From positions 1 through 21,525 of the forward strand of contig JAETNO010000033.1 of NCBI GenBank assembly GCA_021768245.1: a stretch of 21,525 bases of DNA, written 5' to 3'. Made by a program: the position numbers and the translations under genes. Positions within the stretch are counted from its first letter, which is position 1; each line of letters begins with the position of its first letter. The DNA comes from Bacteroidaceae bacterium. Its GTDB lineage: Bacteria > Bacteroidota > Bacteroidia > Bacteroidales > Muribaculaceae. A model generated the notes under the pieces. It was given only the letters and a program-made list of their open reading frames with translations, had not been told where the DNA came from and searched no databases. Shown in pieces: positions 7,569 through 15,626 of this stretch.

Positions 7569-9215
7569 TCAGAAAGCAAGAACGGGACGCACATTGTCAC
7601 TGCCGTCGAATTTATCTGCCCAGATGCAGCGCACCATGCCTTGGAAGTTGTTCAAAATCCAGTACCATGTGTGATACTTCGAGTGCTCCGAAGACGAACA
7701 AAACGAGACGAGGTTGTTGAATGTATCCTTGTCCCCAACGGCGATATTCTCCATCCATTTGTTCAAAGCGGCGGGAACATCTCCTTGGCTCTTCCAGAGG
7801 AATCCTTCAGCGATGTCTGGGTCTGGCGAGGTTTGCTGGGTAACGTCCGCCAAAGCCGGACAACCGCCCAGATTTTGCAGGATGTCCCACCATTGGCCGG
7901 AGGCTGGAAGATACCAGCCGGTAGTGGTCGCTGGAACAGGGCAGGTCGTGTTGTAGCCGTCGGCAGCCTTGAATGCGGGATAGTTGGCGAAGCTGCCGCG
8001 ATTGGCTCGTATATGTTCGCAATTTCCGTAACCGCTGATGTCGTTGTAGTTATCGGCTTTCGTCCTGCATGTTGTAAGCCCCTCATCCATACCGAAAAGG
8101 CCCCACGCTTGCCTTGTCGCGATATTCTTCACAGCCATGACAAGGCCATGGACATTACCTTCTCCGCCTAACTTCTCTTTTTCCTTTGCACCGATACGGC
8201 TCTTGTCCGTCTGGAAAACGATGCCGACGACTTTAGCCGCCTGCACCGTCGTTTCGTCCGCCTCTTTCGGAATCAGATAACCCGTCGTACCGTTATCTTT
8301 CGTGCAGTAGAAGTCTCCGATGCGGGCAATGCCCGATTCGGCATAGGTGACGTTCTTTATGGTTTCCGCCGCGCCGTCCACCTTGTATCTCTTGTATTCC
8401 CCTACGACAGGATGGGACGCGGACGTGGTGATGGTAAACTCCCTGTTCCCCCCGTCATAACATCCCTCGATAGTCGGCATGGACGAGTGCACCAAGTAGC
8501 GGTAAGTGCCGTCAGCCATGCGCAGCGGCTTGGCGGTGCCTGTGAACGTAGCTTCTGCCCCCACGGTGTAGTCGGGAACATTCGCGTCGATAAACTTGTA
8601 AACGGTCTTCGGCATCTCGATGACGGCCAACGCCATGCGGTGTTTCATGGCGAAAGAGAGGTGGATGGTGTTGCCCGTCCCTGTCGTTGAGCCTCCGGCT
8701 GTCATCAGGTCGGAGGCGGTGTAAGCGGCATGGGTGCTCTGGTCGTCCCCGGGTTGCCAGCCATCAATGAGCGGCTTGAAGAACTCGGCATCGGTCATGA
8801 CCGCCCCCTCCGCAGGTGTGGCAGTCTTGCCCGCCATGTCCGCCTGATAAGGATAGTAGAGGTAGTAGCTCTCTCCATCCATTCCGGCGGCAAGCGTCGT
8901 ACCGTCGGTTTTCCACATGATGCCGCCCGTGGCGGCATCCTTTTCGGCTGTCAGCTTCACGTTTGAATAAACCGGCTTTCCGCCGCGCACCATGTAGAGA
9001 CCGCAGGCATCGCCTTCGGTGAACTCGGTGGTGTAGCCGTTCTCCACGGCTCGGGTCGTTTTACCCTCAGTCGATGTATATCCCCCGTCGGTAACGGAGA
9101 TGGTGAGTTGCAGCGCCTTGTCTTGTGCGGCAGGGAACTCTTCTTGTGTGCAGGAGACAACAAGCAGCAGGAGCAACGCAGCTTGCAAGAGGTGGTATAT
9201 GTTTTGTATCTTCAT
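7569..9215 (-). CDS. Fimbrillin-family tip-type lipoprotein with C-type-lectin-like variable C-terminus (locus 1, last gene)
   Basis: This 548-residue protein starts MKIQNIYHLLQAALLLLLVV with lipobox VVSC (Cys22), so it is a lipidated pilin precursor. TRA with Arg55 lies where type V pilins are cut by an arginine-specific protease during assembly. The N-terminal half is fimbrillin-like (DACGLYMVRGGKP, SYYLYYPYQADMAG, then SFAMKHRMALAVIEMP). The C-terminal third has GIVFQTDKSRIG, VHGLVMAVKN and GWYLPASGQWWDILQNLGG, and ends SSSE...VRPVLAF, the FISUMP/Lcl-type C-type-lectin-like fold. That arrangement suggests an adhesive tip subunit. The last 44 codons between SSSE and VRPVLAF differ sharply from the sister gene upstream. 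It is 29 bases downstream of that sister and probably co-transcribed with it. Confidence 0.85.
   Translation of the reverse strand: MKIQNIYHLLQAALLLLLVVSCTQEEFPAAQDKALQLTISVTDGGYTSTEGKTTRAVENGYTTEFTEGDACGLYMVRGGKPVYSNVKLTAEKDAATGGIMWKTDGTTLAAGMDGESYYLYYPYQADMAGKTATPAEGAVMTDAEFFKPLIDGWQPGDDQSTHAAYTASDLMTAGGSTTGTGNTIHLSFAMKHRMALAVIEMPKTVYKFIDANVPDYTVGAEATFTGTAKPLRMADGTYRYLVHSSMPTIEGCYDGGNREFTITTSASHPVVGEYKRYKVDGAAETIKNVTYAESGIARIGDFYCTKDNGTTGYLIPKEADETTVQAAKVVGIVFQTDKSRIGAKEKEKLGGEGNVHGLVMAVKNIATRQAWGLFGMDEGLTTCRTKADNYNDISGYGNCEHIRANRGSFANYPAFKAADGYNTTCPVPATTTGWYLPASGQWWDILQNLGGCPALADVTQQTSPDPDIAEGFLWKSQGDVPAALNKWMENIAVGDKDTFNNLVSFCSSSEHSKYHTWYWILNNFQGMVRCIWADKFDGSDNVRPVLAF
7575..7703 (-). other. 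Candidate variable region at the 3' end of the tip fimbrillin gene
   Basis: Between conserved SSSE and VRPVLAF, many divergent positions use NNC or NNT codons (CAC, TAT, CAC, TAC, ATT, TTC, CGC, TGC, ATC, TTC, GAC), as expected if an AAC/AAT template had been mutated at its adenines. Inference from codon pattern only; no template repeat was found in the window. Confidence 0.4.
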
Positions 9216-9244
9216 ATTCTTAAAGGACTAAATAGGCAAATAGT

Positions 9245-10972
9245 TCAGAAAGCAAGGACGGGACGGACAGCGTTACTCCATTTCTTATAGACATAGTCGC
9301 AGCACACGTAATCAGAGGAGTACACGTTCCAGTTCCGTGCGCGGAACTGATTTAACTCCGATGACGACCAAAAACGGTCACCGGTGGTAAAATCATTCTT
9401 GCTGTCGGCTGCAATTTTATTCATCCAAGCATTCAAGGCAGCTGGAACATCGCCTTGACCTAGCCAACGGAAATCACCGTAATCCGACGAGGTTTGCTGA
9501 CCTTTATCCGCCATAGCCGGACAACCGCCCAGATTCTGAAGGATGTCCCACCACTGACCGGAGGAAGGAATAAACCAGCCTGTGGTATTACGAGGTGGGC
9601 GGTATTCATTTATACTGTACATATCATTCCATTTCTCGACGGCTTCGAAGGCCGGATATGCCTCAATTCCACCGATACTATTTGCATGGTCAAGAATCTT
9701 GGTGTAATTGTGCAGACCGCTGATGTCAGAGTAGATTTCAGACTTGGACCAGCAGTCTTTCACGTCTTCCAAATTATTCTCTTCATGGCTCCATTGGATA
9801 TCTGTTGCGGTGTTCTTTAAGGCCATTACAAGGCCATGCACATTCCCTTCGCCCAATTTGGACTTTTCGGCAGTGCCGATACGGCTCGGGTCCGTCTGGA
9901 AAACGATACCGATGACTCTTCTTTCTATTTCACTTTTTGTTTGGAGTACGGGAGCAGGCTTGGGGCTTGCTATCTTCATACTGCCATCAGTATAGATTTT
10001 GCGCAGGCCGCCGTCGCTCCAAGTCCCGTCGGAATAGAAGTAGTCGCCGATTTTAAGTTCGTCAGCTGTGAAACTTTGCTTTACCTTTTTGGAGGTGACG
10101 TTCTCCTCGCCACATGCAACCCACGTGCCACCGGTCACCGCCTGTACCTCTATTCCGCTTGCCTTCACGGTGATGGTGTAGGCATACCGCTTGCCACCGA
10201 AAAACCCAAATTTGCCGGCAGCTTCTGTTTCGGGAGTGTAGGTAAAGTCATTGCTGCCTATGCTGATTCGGATGAGCGGCTTGCCCGTCATATCCTGCGG
10301 CGGCACTAACGCCTCGTATTTCTTCGTTGCGGCATCGTAATAGGGCTTTATCTCGCCGTCCGATTGGTCACCCGGTGATACCAAGCCGGCGGTTGAGTGC
10401 GTTAGCGGGTCTCCGAAAATGGTGACGGTCGCACCCTCCAACTCCTCTTCCGTAATGCCTTCGCCAGCTTTGAGAATTACTTCGATTTTCGCCATGCGGT
10501 GGATGAAACGGAGATTTATGGCTTGGTCATAACGCCCTATGGCACTGGCGTACAGGACATCGAAAGCGGCGTACCCGCCACTTTGGTCGGAAATATCCGT
10601 TTCCGGTTCTATGTCCGGGGTCCATGCACTGACGCGGGCTTCATCGGTGTTCTTCCAATAGAAGGCATTATCGGCATCCTTCGGGCTTGCATTGCCCGAT
10701 GCGTCCATCACGTATGTTTTGTTACCAAACACGCCTTCCAGTGACACTCTAATCTCCTCGCCGCCCGTCCACGCATCCTTACCTCCGGCGCGGGTCTGCG
10801 GCTGCGCCACCTCCGCCGTCAGTTGCAGCGGGTACTTGCCGTAGGGCAGGGGCGTGGTGCTTTCATCCTCACTGCTACATGAAGCGAGCATCCCACAGAT
10901 GAGCATCACAACCGGCAACCAGCCGCCGATGCGCGGCCACGGCCTTCTCGCTATGTTCCTTATTATTTTCAT
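9245..10972 (-). CDS. Fimbrillin-family tip-type lipoprotein with C-type-lectin-like variable C-terminus (locus 1)
   Basis: I chose the ATG at 10972 over the longer frame from 11032. It gives MKIIRNIARRPWPRIGGWLP, a hydrophobic stretch and lipobox LASC (Cys32); the upstream 20 residues look untranslated. TRA at Arg61 is the likely maturation site, followed by DAWTGGEEIRVSL. The middle has fimbrillin features (SDQSGGYAAFDVLYASAIG, LRFIHRMAKIEVIL). The C-terminal domain parallels the downstream sister: GIVFQTDPSRIG, VHGLVMALKN, TGWFIPSSGQWWDILQNLGG, and FWSSSE...VRPVLAF. The predicted product is 575 residues, an accessory or tip adhesin. Two tandem genes of this type may supply alternative tips or two stacked tip subunits. 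About 120 bases separate it from the major fimbrillin, more than elsewhere in the operon. Confidence 0.85.
   Translation of the reverse strand: MKIIRNIARRPWPRIGGWLPVVMLICGMLASCSSEDESTTPLPYGKYPLQLTAEVAQPQTRAGGKDAWTGGEEIRVSLEGVFGNKTYVMDASGNASPKDADNAFYWKNTDEARVSAWTPDIEPETDISDQSGGYAAFDVLYASAIGRYDQAINLRFIHRMAKIEVILKAGEGITEEELEGATVTIFGDPLTHSTAGLVSPGDQSDGEIKPYYDAATKKYEALVPPQDMTGKPLIRISIGSNDFTYTPETEAAGKFGFFGGKRYAYTITVKASGIEVQAVTGGTWVACGEENVTSKKVKQSFTADELKIGDYFYSDGTWSDGGLRKIYTDGSMKIASPKPAPVLQTKSEIERRVIGIVFQTDPSRIGTAEKSKLGEGNVHGLVMALKNTATDIQWSHEENNLEDVKDCWSKSEIYSDISGLHNYTKILDHANSIGGIEAYPAFEAVEKWNDMYSINEYRPPRNTTGWFIPSSGQWWDILQNLGGCPAMADKGQQTSSDYGDFRWLGQGDVPAALNAWMNKIAADSKNDFTTGDRFWSSSELNQFRARNWNVYSSDYVCCDYVYKKWSNAVRPVLAF
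9251..9373 (-). other. Candidate variable region at the 3' end of the second tip fimbrillin gene
   Basis: The 42 terminal codons from FWSSSE to VRPVLAF include a dense run TAC TCC TCT GAT TAC, then TGC TGC GAC TAT and GTC TAT, all ending in C or T. Flanking codons are nearly shared with the sister gene. This is compatible with adenine-targeted diversification of AAY codons; the mechanism is inferred. Confidence 0.4.
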
Positions 10973-11003
10973 ATTGTCTTTATTTATTTCGTTTTGTGCC
11001 ACC

Positions 11004-11075
11004 GCCCGTTGCGACGCGGGCTGCCGCACCATTTATTATATATGGCGTGCCTCCGTGCTTACGCCTGATGCACGG
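11004..11075 (-). promoter_or_regulatory. Two hairpins between the major fimbrillin and tip genes
   Basis: In the 121-base gap, CCGTGC (11053-11058) pairs with GCACGG (11070-11075) and GCCCG (11004-11008) pairs with CGGGC (11017-11021). Neither has a T-run, so they are not complete terminators. They may stabilise the fimbrillin message or lower read-through into tip genes, which would suit a shaft-to-tip excess. Weak evidence. Confidence 0.25.
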
Positions 11076-11093
11076 CAGTGGCTTTCAGACACA

Positions 11094-12125
11094 CTACATT
11101 TTTGCATCACCCGCATGGCTACCACCGTCGTTCCAGTTTTCGATGGTGCTTCCGCTAAGGGTCAGCCCCGTCTTCTTCACCGTGATGGTGTAGGTATAAG
11201 AATAACCGGCCTCCAACGCGGGTTTGATCATGTCCTTGTTGGAGTAGCTCTGGTATTCCCCGTCATCGGGAGATATCTCAAGCACCAAAGCGTTGGCGAG
11301 TGTCTGCGGGAGCAGGATCATGGTGAAAGTCATCACGCCCGTGGCGGCGTCAAAGGTTGCCACGCACTTGTCCGTGGCCGTCTTCGGGGCACCGGTGCAC
11401 TGGCGTAACATCCAGTCGCTCACAACGCTGCCCGCGGTCGCGGCGGTACCGGTCTTCACATCGAACGTTCCCTCGTGAACCAGGCCGCCCAGCTTGTAGT
11501 CGGCGAATTCCAGCACGGCAGTGTCGTCGAAACCGTCGGTGTTCGACACCTGCACCTTGAGGATAAGACGGGCCATCTTGTGCTTGAAGGAGCAGTCGCT
11601 GCCGCCCGCGGCGGTGTTGTCCGTGAAGCTGACGGTCGGGCTGTCTTTATCGGCCTTGGCTCCCGTGGCATGGATGTAGTCCACCTTCTCCTGTTCCGTG
11701 GTCGTGGGCTGGTTGCTTGTATTTACCGTAATCTTCCCGTCTGTACCAGGCAGGGTGGAGGCGTTTGCGCCCGATGCGTAAGGCGCGTAGGCGGCAAAAG
11801 TAAACTCGAGGAAAGCGTCCTCGAAGAAGATGCCGCCACCCGCCGTCATCGGGGTGAAGTCCGCGTTGGTGCCGGTGCTCGTGGTCGCGTATCCCACGTT
11901 CTTGTACTTGCCGCCCATGGTCGTGGTCGTGCCAGGGGCATCCACCACCATCACGCCGATTCGGTCGGCGTTCCACCCGTTGTCCACAGCACGGGTCTTC
12001 GGCCCGCTCACGCCTGCCGTGATTCGTGCTTCCACCGGATTGTTCTGTACCTCGTTCTCTTGTGTACACGCAGCCAATAGCGTTGCCGCTGCTGCAATAA
12101 TGAAAAACCTCATGTTCATTGTCAT
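11094..12125 (-). CDS. Major fimbrillin, Mfa1/FimA-like lipoprotein (locus 1)
   Basis: The start at 12125 (MTMNMRFFIIAAAATLLAAC) is preferred to the longer frame from 12173, because it puts the lipobox LAAC (Cys20) right after a proper signal. An equally possible start is MNMRFF at 12119. TRAVDNGWNADRIGVMVVD follows, with Arg45 as the probable arginine-protease maturation site. Pilin hallmarks are ITAGVSGPKTRA, FTFAAYAPYASG, SFKHKMARLILKVQV and the C-terminal SYTYTITVKKTGLTL followed by IENWNDG, which forms the last strand donated between subunits in type V pili. The 343-residue length fits a shaft subunit. It follows the anchor gene by 31 bases. Shaft identity is inferred from its compact size and operon position. 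Confidence 0.85.
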   Translation of the reverse strand: MTMNMRFFIIAAAATLLAACTQENEVQNNPVEARITAGVSGPKTRAVDNGWNADRIGVMVVDAPGTTTTMGGKYKNVGYATTSTGTNADFTPMTAGGGIFFEDAFLEFTFAAYAPYASGANASTLPGTDGKITVNTSNQPTTTEQEKVDYIHATGAKADKDSPTVSFTDNTAAGGSDCSFKHKMARLILKVQVSNTDGFDDTAVLEFADYKLGGLVHEGTFDVKTGTAATAGSVVSDWMLRQCTGAPKTATDKCVATFDAATGVMTFTMILLPQTLANALVLEISPDDGEYQSYSNKDMIKPALEAGYSYTYTITVKKTGLTLSGSTIENWNDGGSHAGDAKM

Positions 12126-12156
12126 AATCTTGTTTTTTTGATTAAAATATTTATCG

Positions 12157-13047
12157 TCAGTTAGCATCCCCATTGCCGCTTTCTACCTCGTTCCAGCCCG
12201 TGATGGTTGCGCCCGTTACCCCGGCCTCTACGGGCAAAAGCAGATTACCCGTGAGTTTAACCGGTTTGGTGCCGTTATTGAAGTCCCTTATGGCCTCGGT
12301 AAGGTCGCTCACTACCCGCTGCGTGTCACCGTTGTTGAAAGTGATGTCCACCGTCAGCGTATGCGTTTCCGTCGGGACGATGCCGAGCAGTCGGAAAAAG
12401 ATTGTGAACTTGTTGTCGTCCTGCCTGAAAGCGTTTGTTACTTGTGCCGCTACACTCCGGTCGCCTGTTGCCATATCCGCTGCCGAAGCCACGCCGGAGA
12501 GCGTTGCCGTAGCCGACTGTACACGGCTGTAGTCGCCTTCCGTGGCGGTCAGTTCGATGTCGAGCCTGCGCACGTATTGTCTCATCGGGGCGGTGACGTG
12601 CAGGGTGTCGTCCGCCACAACGCTGATGTCCTGGTGCGAGGCGAAGAGGTAGCCGGGGTGCGGCTCTATTGCACCCGTCAGATCCTCCGGATTCACCGTT
12701 GCCTTGTTTCCGTCGATACTAATCCCCTTCGGGGAGTTGTACACCGTCAGACCGTAGCCACCGGGCGCGAGCAGCGCGTCGAACACGTTGGTCGCCGCGC
12801 TCACGTTCTGTTCCCTCCCGCCGATGCGCAGTGTGTATGCCTGCGGTATGTCCGCCTCGGTGCTCTTTCCGCTCCAGTCCGTGGTTACGACCACCGCCCC
12901 ACGGTCGGGGTGCGGCGTGTCATAGAGGTCGTCCTTCACGCACGAGGTCAGTATGGTCACCGCACCTATTAGATATAATAAGGCATAAGCCTTTCCGTAT
13001 GCTCCCATATATTCCTTTATCTGTCGTATGATTGTCGTTGTATTCAT
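12157..13047 (-). CDS. FimB/Mfa2-family fimbrial anchor lipoprotein (locus 1)
   Basis: The 296-residue product carries a hydrophobic signal (GKAYALLYLIGAVTILTSC, lipobox LTSC, Cys36) followed directly by VKDDLYDTPHPDRGAVVVTT, the signature opening of FimB/Mfa2-type anchors. These lipoproteins terminate and hold the pilus at the outer membrane and control its length. The remainder is beta-rich with a two-domain layout, ending FNNGTKPVKLTGNLLLPVEA and ITGWNEVE. A good Shine-Dalgarno (AGGAGG, seen as CCTCCT on the plus strand at about 13052) precedes the start, unusual in this phylum. The start is 15 bases from the stop of the DUF3575 gene, confirming an operon. It is about one-third identical by eye to the locus 2 anchor; the DTPHPD motif is shared. 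Confidence 0.85.
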   Translation of the reverse strand: MNTTTIIRQIKEYMGAYGKAYALLYLIGAVTILTSCVKDDLYDTPHPDRGAVVVTTDWSGKSTEADIPQAYTLRIGGREQNVSAATNVFDALLAPGGYGLTVYNSPKGISIDGNKATVNPEDLTGAIEPHPGYLFASHQDISVVADDTLHVTAPMRQYVRRLDIELTATEGDYSRVQSATATLSGVASAADMATGDRSVAAQVTNAFRQDDNKFTIFFRLLGIVPTETHTLTVDITFNNGDTQRVVSDLTEAIRDFNNGTKPVKLTGNLLLPVEAGVTGATITGWNEVESGNGDAN

Positions 13048-13062
13048 TGTTCCTCCTTTCCG

Positions 13063-14121
13063 CTAAAAGATGTTCCACACCAGGGTGACACCCGCCGAGA
13101 CGGGGCCCCACCAGTTCTTTGTTTCGCTGCCGCGCCTTACCCTCACGCCGTTGATGACCACATACTTGTCATAGTCGGCATGGATATAGCCCAACCCTAA
13201 GGAGAAGTCCATCGAGAGGGCATTGTTCAATTTCAGTTGGTAGCCTCCGGTGATGCCTCCACCCGTAAGGTCTCCCTGTTTGCCTGTCGCGGAGAGCTTA
13301 TAATTGAACTGCCCGGTCTTGAACATTACACCAAGGTAGCCACGCTTCTCCTTACCTATATAATGGCGGAATTCGGGAGCCACTTCCCAAAGGGCGTATC
13401 TTCTGTCCTTTTCATTCCACGACCACGAAGTCCACGATCCGTTCACGGATATTCCCCATGACGGGTTGATGCGCCACTCGATGCCGAGGTCGGGCGTGAA
13501 CGTCGCCCAACGCAGCAGGTTGGCACGCAGTGATAATCCCAAAGTTGTGGATGATGCCGGCAGTACGGATTCAGGCTGATTTTCCTGTCCGAAGGATGCC
13601 TTTGTCTCCTCTGCGTCTTGGATTGTTTCTGTAGCCTTGTCGTTTTCACGGAGTGACTGTTCCTTTTCTTCCTCGTAACCGGGATGTGTATCCTCCACAA
13701 TAGCCGGCACTTTCTCTTTCGGCAGTATGATACGCACCGTCACGAAGTCGCCATCCGAGGCATGGTTACGGGTGATGAAGTTGTTTTCACGCAGTCCTTT
13801 CCGGGTAATCAACTCTGATTTCACACGGTTGGAACGTATCTTCGCAATGGCAAGGCTTGCCCGTTCCGACTTGCCGGAGTTACAGTATCCGTCCACGTAA
13901 AGAGGCAGCCGTCCCTCCACTATGTCCGGTTTGTTACTTTCGATGCACTCTAGAAGGCGCGTAAGTTCCTGACCATTACCGTTCCATGGCACATAGAACA
14001 TGTCCTTCTGCGGCACGAAGCGGAAGGTGTAAACTGTGTCTGTTTTCTGCTGCGCAAAAGCCGGAAAAGCTGCCGATGCCAGCCACGAAAACAAAATGAA
14101 GAATAGGATTCTTTTGCTCAT
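13063..14121 (-). CDS. DUF3575 / OmpA-like outer-membrane protein, first structural gene of fimbrial locus 1
   Basis: Residues 1-23 are a signal peptide (MSKRILFFILFSWLASAAFP, cut at AFA-QQ). Residues about 25-135 form an OmpA-like periplasmic domain (FRFVPQKDMFYVPWNGNG, LPLYVDGYCNSGKSERASLA, then KIRSNRVKSELITRKGL). A low-complexity acidic linker (about 140-185) leads to a C-terminal DUF3575 barrel-like domain (LSLRANLLRWATFTPDLGIE, GSWTSWSWNEKDRRYALWEV, GGGITGGYQLKLNNAL) ending in VTLVWNIF with a terminal aromatic residue typical of outer-membrane barrels. The family recurs at the head of Bacteroidales fimbrial operons and may help export or anchor pilins; its mechanism is not established. 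It is about 70% identical by eye to the locus 2 copy outside the linker. Confidence 0.85.
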   Translation of the reverse strand: MSKRILFFILFSWLASAAFPAFAQQKTDTVYTFRFVPQKDMFYVPWNGNGQELTRLLECIESNKPDIVEGRLPLYVDGYCNSGKSERASLAIAKIRSNRVKSELITRKGLRENNFITRNHASDGDFVTVRIILPKEKVPAIVEDTHPGYEEEKEQSLRENDKATETIQDAEETKASFGQENQPESVLPASSTTLGLSLRANLLRWATFTPDLGIEWRINPSWGISVNGSWTSWSWNEKDRRYALWEVAPEFRHYIGKEKRGYLGVMFKTGQFNYKLSATGKQGDLTGGGITGGYQLKLNNALSMDFSLGLGYIHADYDKYVVINGVRVRRGSETKNWWGPVSAGVTLVWNIF

Positions 14122-14264
14122 TTTTTATATGCTTTTTAAATTTCCAATCCAGACTTGACATACAAAATAAGCGAAAAGATTTAAATTCAGCCCGATTCTT
14201 GCCTATAAAAAATGTCTCAATTGTCAGAATCGCACATCTTTGTGATTTAGAACGTTTTGGGTTT

Positions 14265-14301
14265 TGTCGTTCAGGCTATTTTTTGTCGCTTGGGCTATTT
14301 T
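14265..14301 (-). promoter_or_regulatory. Two 18-bp direct repeats, probable regulator-binding iterons (locus 1)
   Basis: On the minus strand AAAATAGCCCAAGCGACA (14284-14301) and AAAATAGCCTGAACGACA (14265-14282) start 19 bases apart, upstream of the DUF3575 gene. They match the locus 2 iterons at 15 of 18 positions for the best pair. Two sites near a two-turn spacing suit an AraC-family dimer. Binding by the neighbouring regulator is inferred. Confidence 0.6.
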
Positions 14302-14321
14302 CCCCATCCACACACACCGTA

Positions 14322-15449
14322 TTATTCCGCCTCTGTTTTCTTCCATTTAACAGGGGTACAGCCTGCATTTTCCTTGAACAGCCTTATAAAATGGCTTGGT
14401 GACAAAAAACCGGATTTCTCGGAGATGTCGGCTATCGTCAACCTCGGATATCGCGCAAGCAGACGTTTCGCATATTCTATACGAAGTCCGGTAATCCAAT
14501 CGCGGAACGACATGTCATACGTAGTTTTGATGTACCCGGACAGGTAGGTGCGGTTGGTATGAAGCACATCTGAAAGCTCCTTTATGGTAAGGCCGGGCCG
14601 GATATAACCGTCCGCATCGATCCAACCTTTGATTTTTTTCGCTATTTCGGCATGGAAAAAGGGGTATCCTGCCTCTGTGCCTGTTCCCGGTTTGTGTGTG
14701 TCACACAGGTCTTCCTCTTCAGAAGTCATGCCATCCTCCATCGCGTTTTCCACCTGTTCGTAAAACAGCAGATAGTTCAGATAGCAAAGGAAGAGATAAA
14801 TGTAGAACGGTACCGATGACAGAATCCAGATATAGATGTATTCATCAGGCAGGAAAGTAAGCAGTCCGCATCCCACACCGAATATGATAGCCCAGTAGGT
14901 GAAAATGGAGAGCCATTTGATATAGGCACCGATATCGTCCGCACGGGTGTCATCGAAAATGCGGATGACCCTGTGATAGGCCCGGAGAAGCCTACGGGTC
15001 AGGAACAGCCCATAGATAACCAACCATGCGGCCAAGGCAAACATCGCCGTTGTCTGTAAACCACCTTTGGGTAACAACAGCAGAACGATGCCGGAAAGGA
15101 TGGAAAACAGTATCCATAGACAGATATGTGTCCGTAACCTACGTTTGGTGATATAAAAGCGGTCAAGCAGAGTGGTGAGGGCCGAACTGAACAGCCAGTA
15201 GCACAAAAAATAGGTGGACAGGTTCATCAGGATGGCGGCATCGGTATTCTTGAACCTGATTCCAAAAAAGAAATGTACCGAATAGTTGGCTGCAAGTAAC
15301 AGTATGGCTACCCCCATAATTCGCCGGGAACGCAGATAATTATTGAAAATGGCTTTTCCCGGGGTTGAAGCCAGCAAAAAATAAAAGCCGAAGAACGACA
15401 TCAACGGTAGCGCAATGCAAAGTGAATAACTGTATATAGATGGTTCCAT
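14322..15449 (-). CDS. Membrane-embedded AraC-family transcriptional regulator of fimbrial locus 1
   Basis: The product has 375 residues. The N-terminal 230 contain about seven hydrophobic segments (ALPLMSFFGFYFLLAS, GVAILLLAANYSVHFFF, ICLWILFSILSGIVLLLLP, ALAAWLVIYGLFL, YWAIIFGVGCGLLTFLP, YIWILSSVPFYIYLFLCYL). A short acidic linker (EDGMTSEEEDL) leads to a C-terminal AraC helix-turn-helix pair: LTIKELSDVLHTNRTYLSGY and ISEKSGFLSPSHFIRLFKEN, then CTPVKWKK. It is thus a one-component sensor that probably binds DNA from the inner membrane. It lies upstream of, and in the same direction as, the fimbrial genes, with 200 bases of repeat-bearing sequence between. The likely target is that intergenic promoter. 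The input signal is unknown. Confidence 0.88.
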   Translation of the reverse strand: MEPSIYSYSLCIALPLMSFFGFYFLLASTPGKAIFNNYLRSRRIMGVAILLLAANYSVHFFFGIRFKNTDAAILMNLSTYFLCYWLFSSALTTLLDRFYITKRRLRTHICLWILFSILSGIVLLLLPKGGLQTTAMFALAAWLVIYGLFLTRRLLRAYHRVIRIFDDTRADDIGAYIKWLSIFTYWAIIFGVGCGLLTFLPDEYIYIWILSSVPFYIYLFLCYLNYLLFYEQVENAMEDGMTSEEEDLCDTHKPGTGTEAGYPFFHAEIAKKIKGWIDADGYIRPGLTIKELSDVLHTNRTYLSGYIKTTYDMSFRDWITGLRIEYAKRLLARYPRLTIADISEKSGFLSPSHFIRLFKENAGCTPVKWKKTEAE

Positions 15450-15473
15450 TTTTTATGCCTAACTATTTTATTG

Positions 15474-15481
15474 CAAAATTA
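15474..15481 (-). promoter_or_regulatory. Possible Bacteroides-type -7 box for the regulator gene
   Basis: Minus strand TAATTTTG matches the TAnnTTTG consensus 25 bases before the ATG at 15449. No TTTG at the expected -33 spacing was seen, so this is a half-supported promoter. Confidence 0.35.
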
Positions 15482-15564
15482 GCAAAAATACTGAAAATAT
15501 GGCGGATTTGCCGTGACGATTTACTTTCAACACCCTATTTCCCTTGCCACTATGGCATATTGAT

Positions 15565-15606
15565 GAAAAAAGGCAGGAAAAGGGATGATATATCCCTAAT
15601 CCTGCC
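15565..15606 (-). terminator. Terminator after the helicase/methylase remnant
   Basis: On the minus strand GGCAGGA, a short bulge, GGGAT, loop, ATCCC, a bulge and TCCTGCC form a two-part stem followed by six T. It lies about 20 bases beyond the stop at 15627, the expected place for that gene's natural terminator. Confidence 0.7.
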
Positions 15607-15626
15607 ACACATATCCGCACACTTGT

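Noticed and set aside
11475..12080. Long open frame (201 codons) opposite the major fimbrillin gene
   Set aside because: It is antisense to a gene with a clear lipobox and pilin motifs, has an arginine/histidine/valine-rich composition without domains, and arises from the codon bias of the real gene. Several other long frames opposite 4746-5555, 12361-12972 and 16065-16772 were rejected for the same reason.
14193..14232. 7-bp inverted repeat (CGATTCT / AGAATCG) around a TATA-like sequence in the locus 1 promoter region
   Set aside because: It could suggest an invertible promoter, but 7 bp is too short for the usual Bacteroidales invertases (typically longer repeats), no invertase gene is in the window, and the match may be chance.
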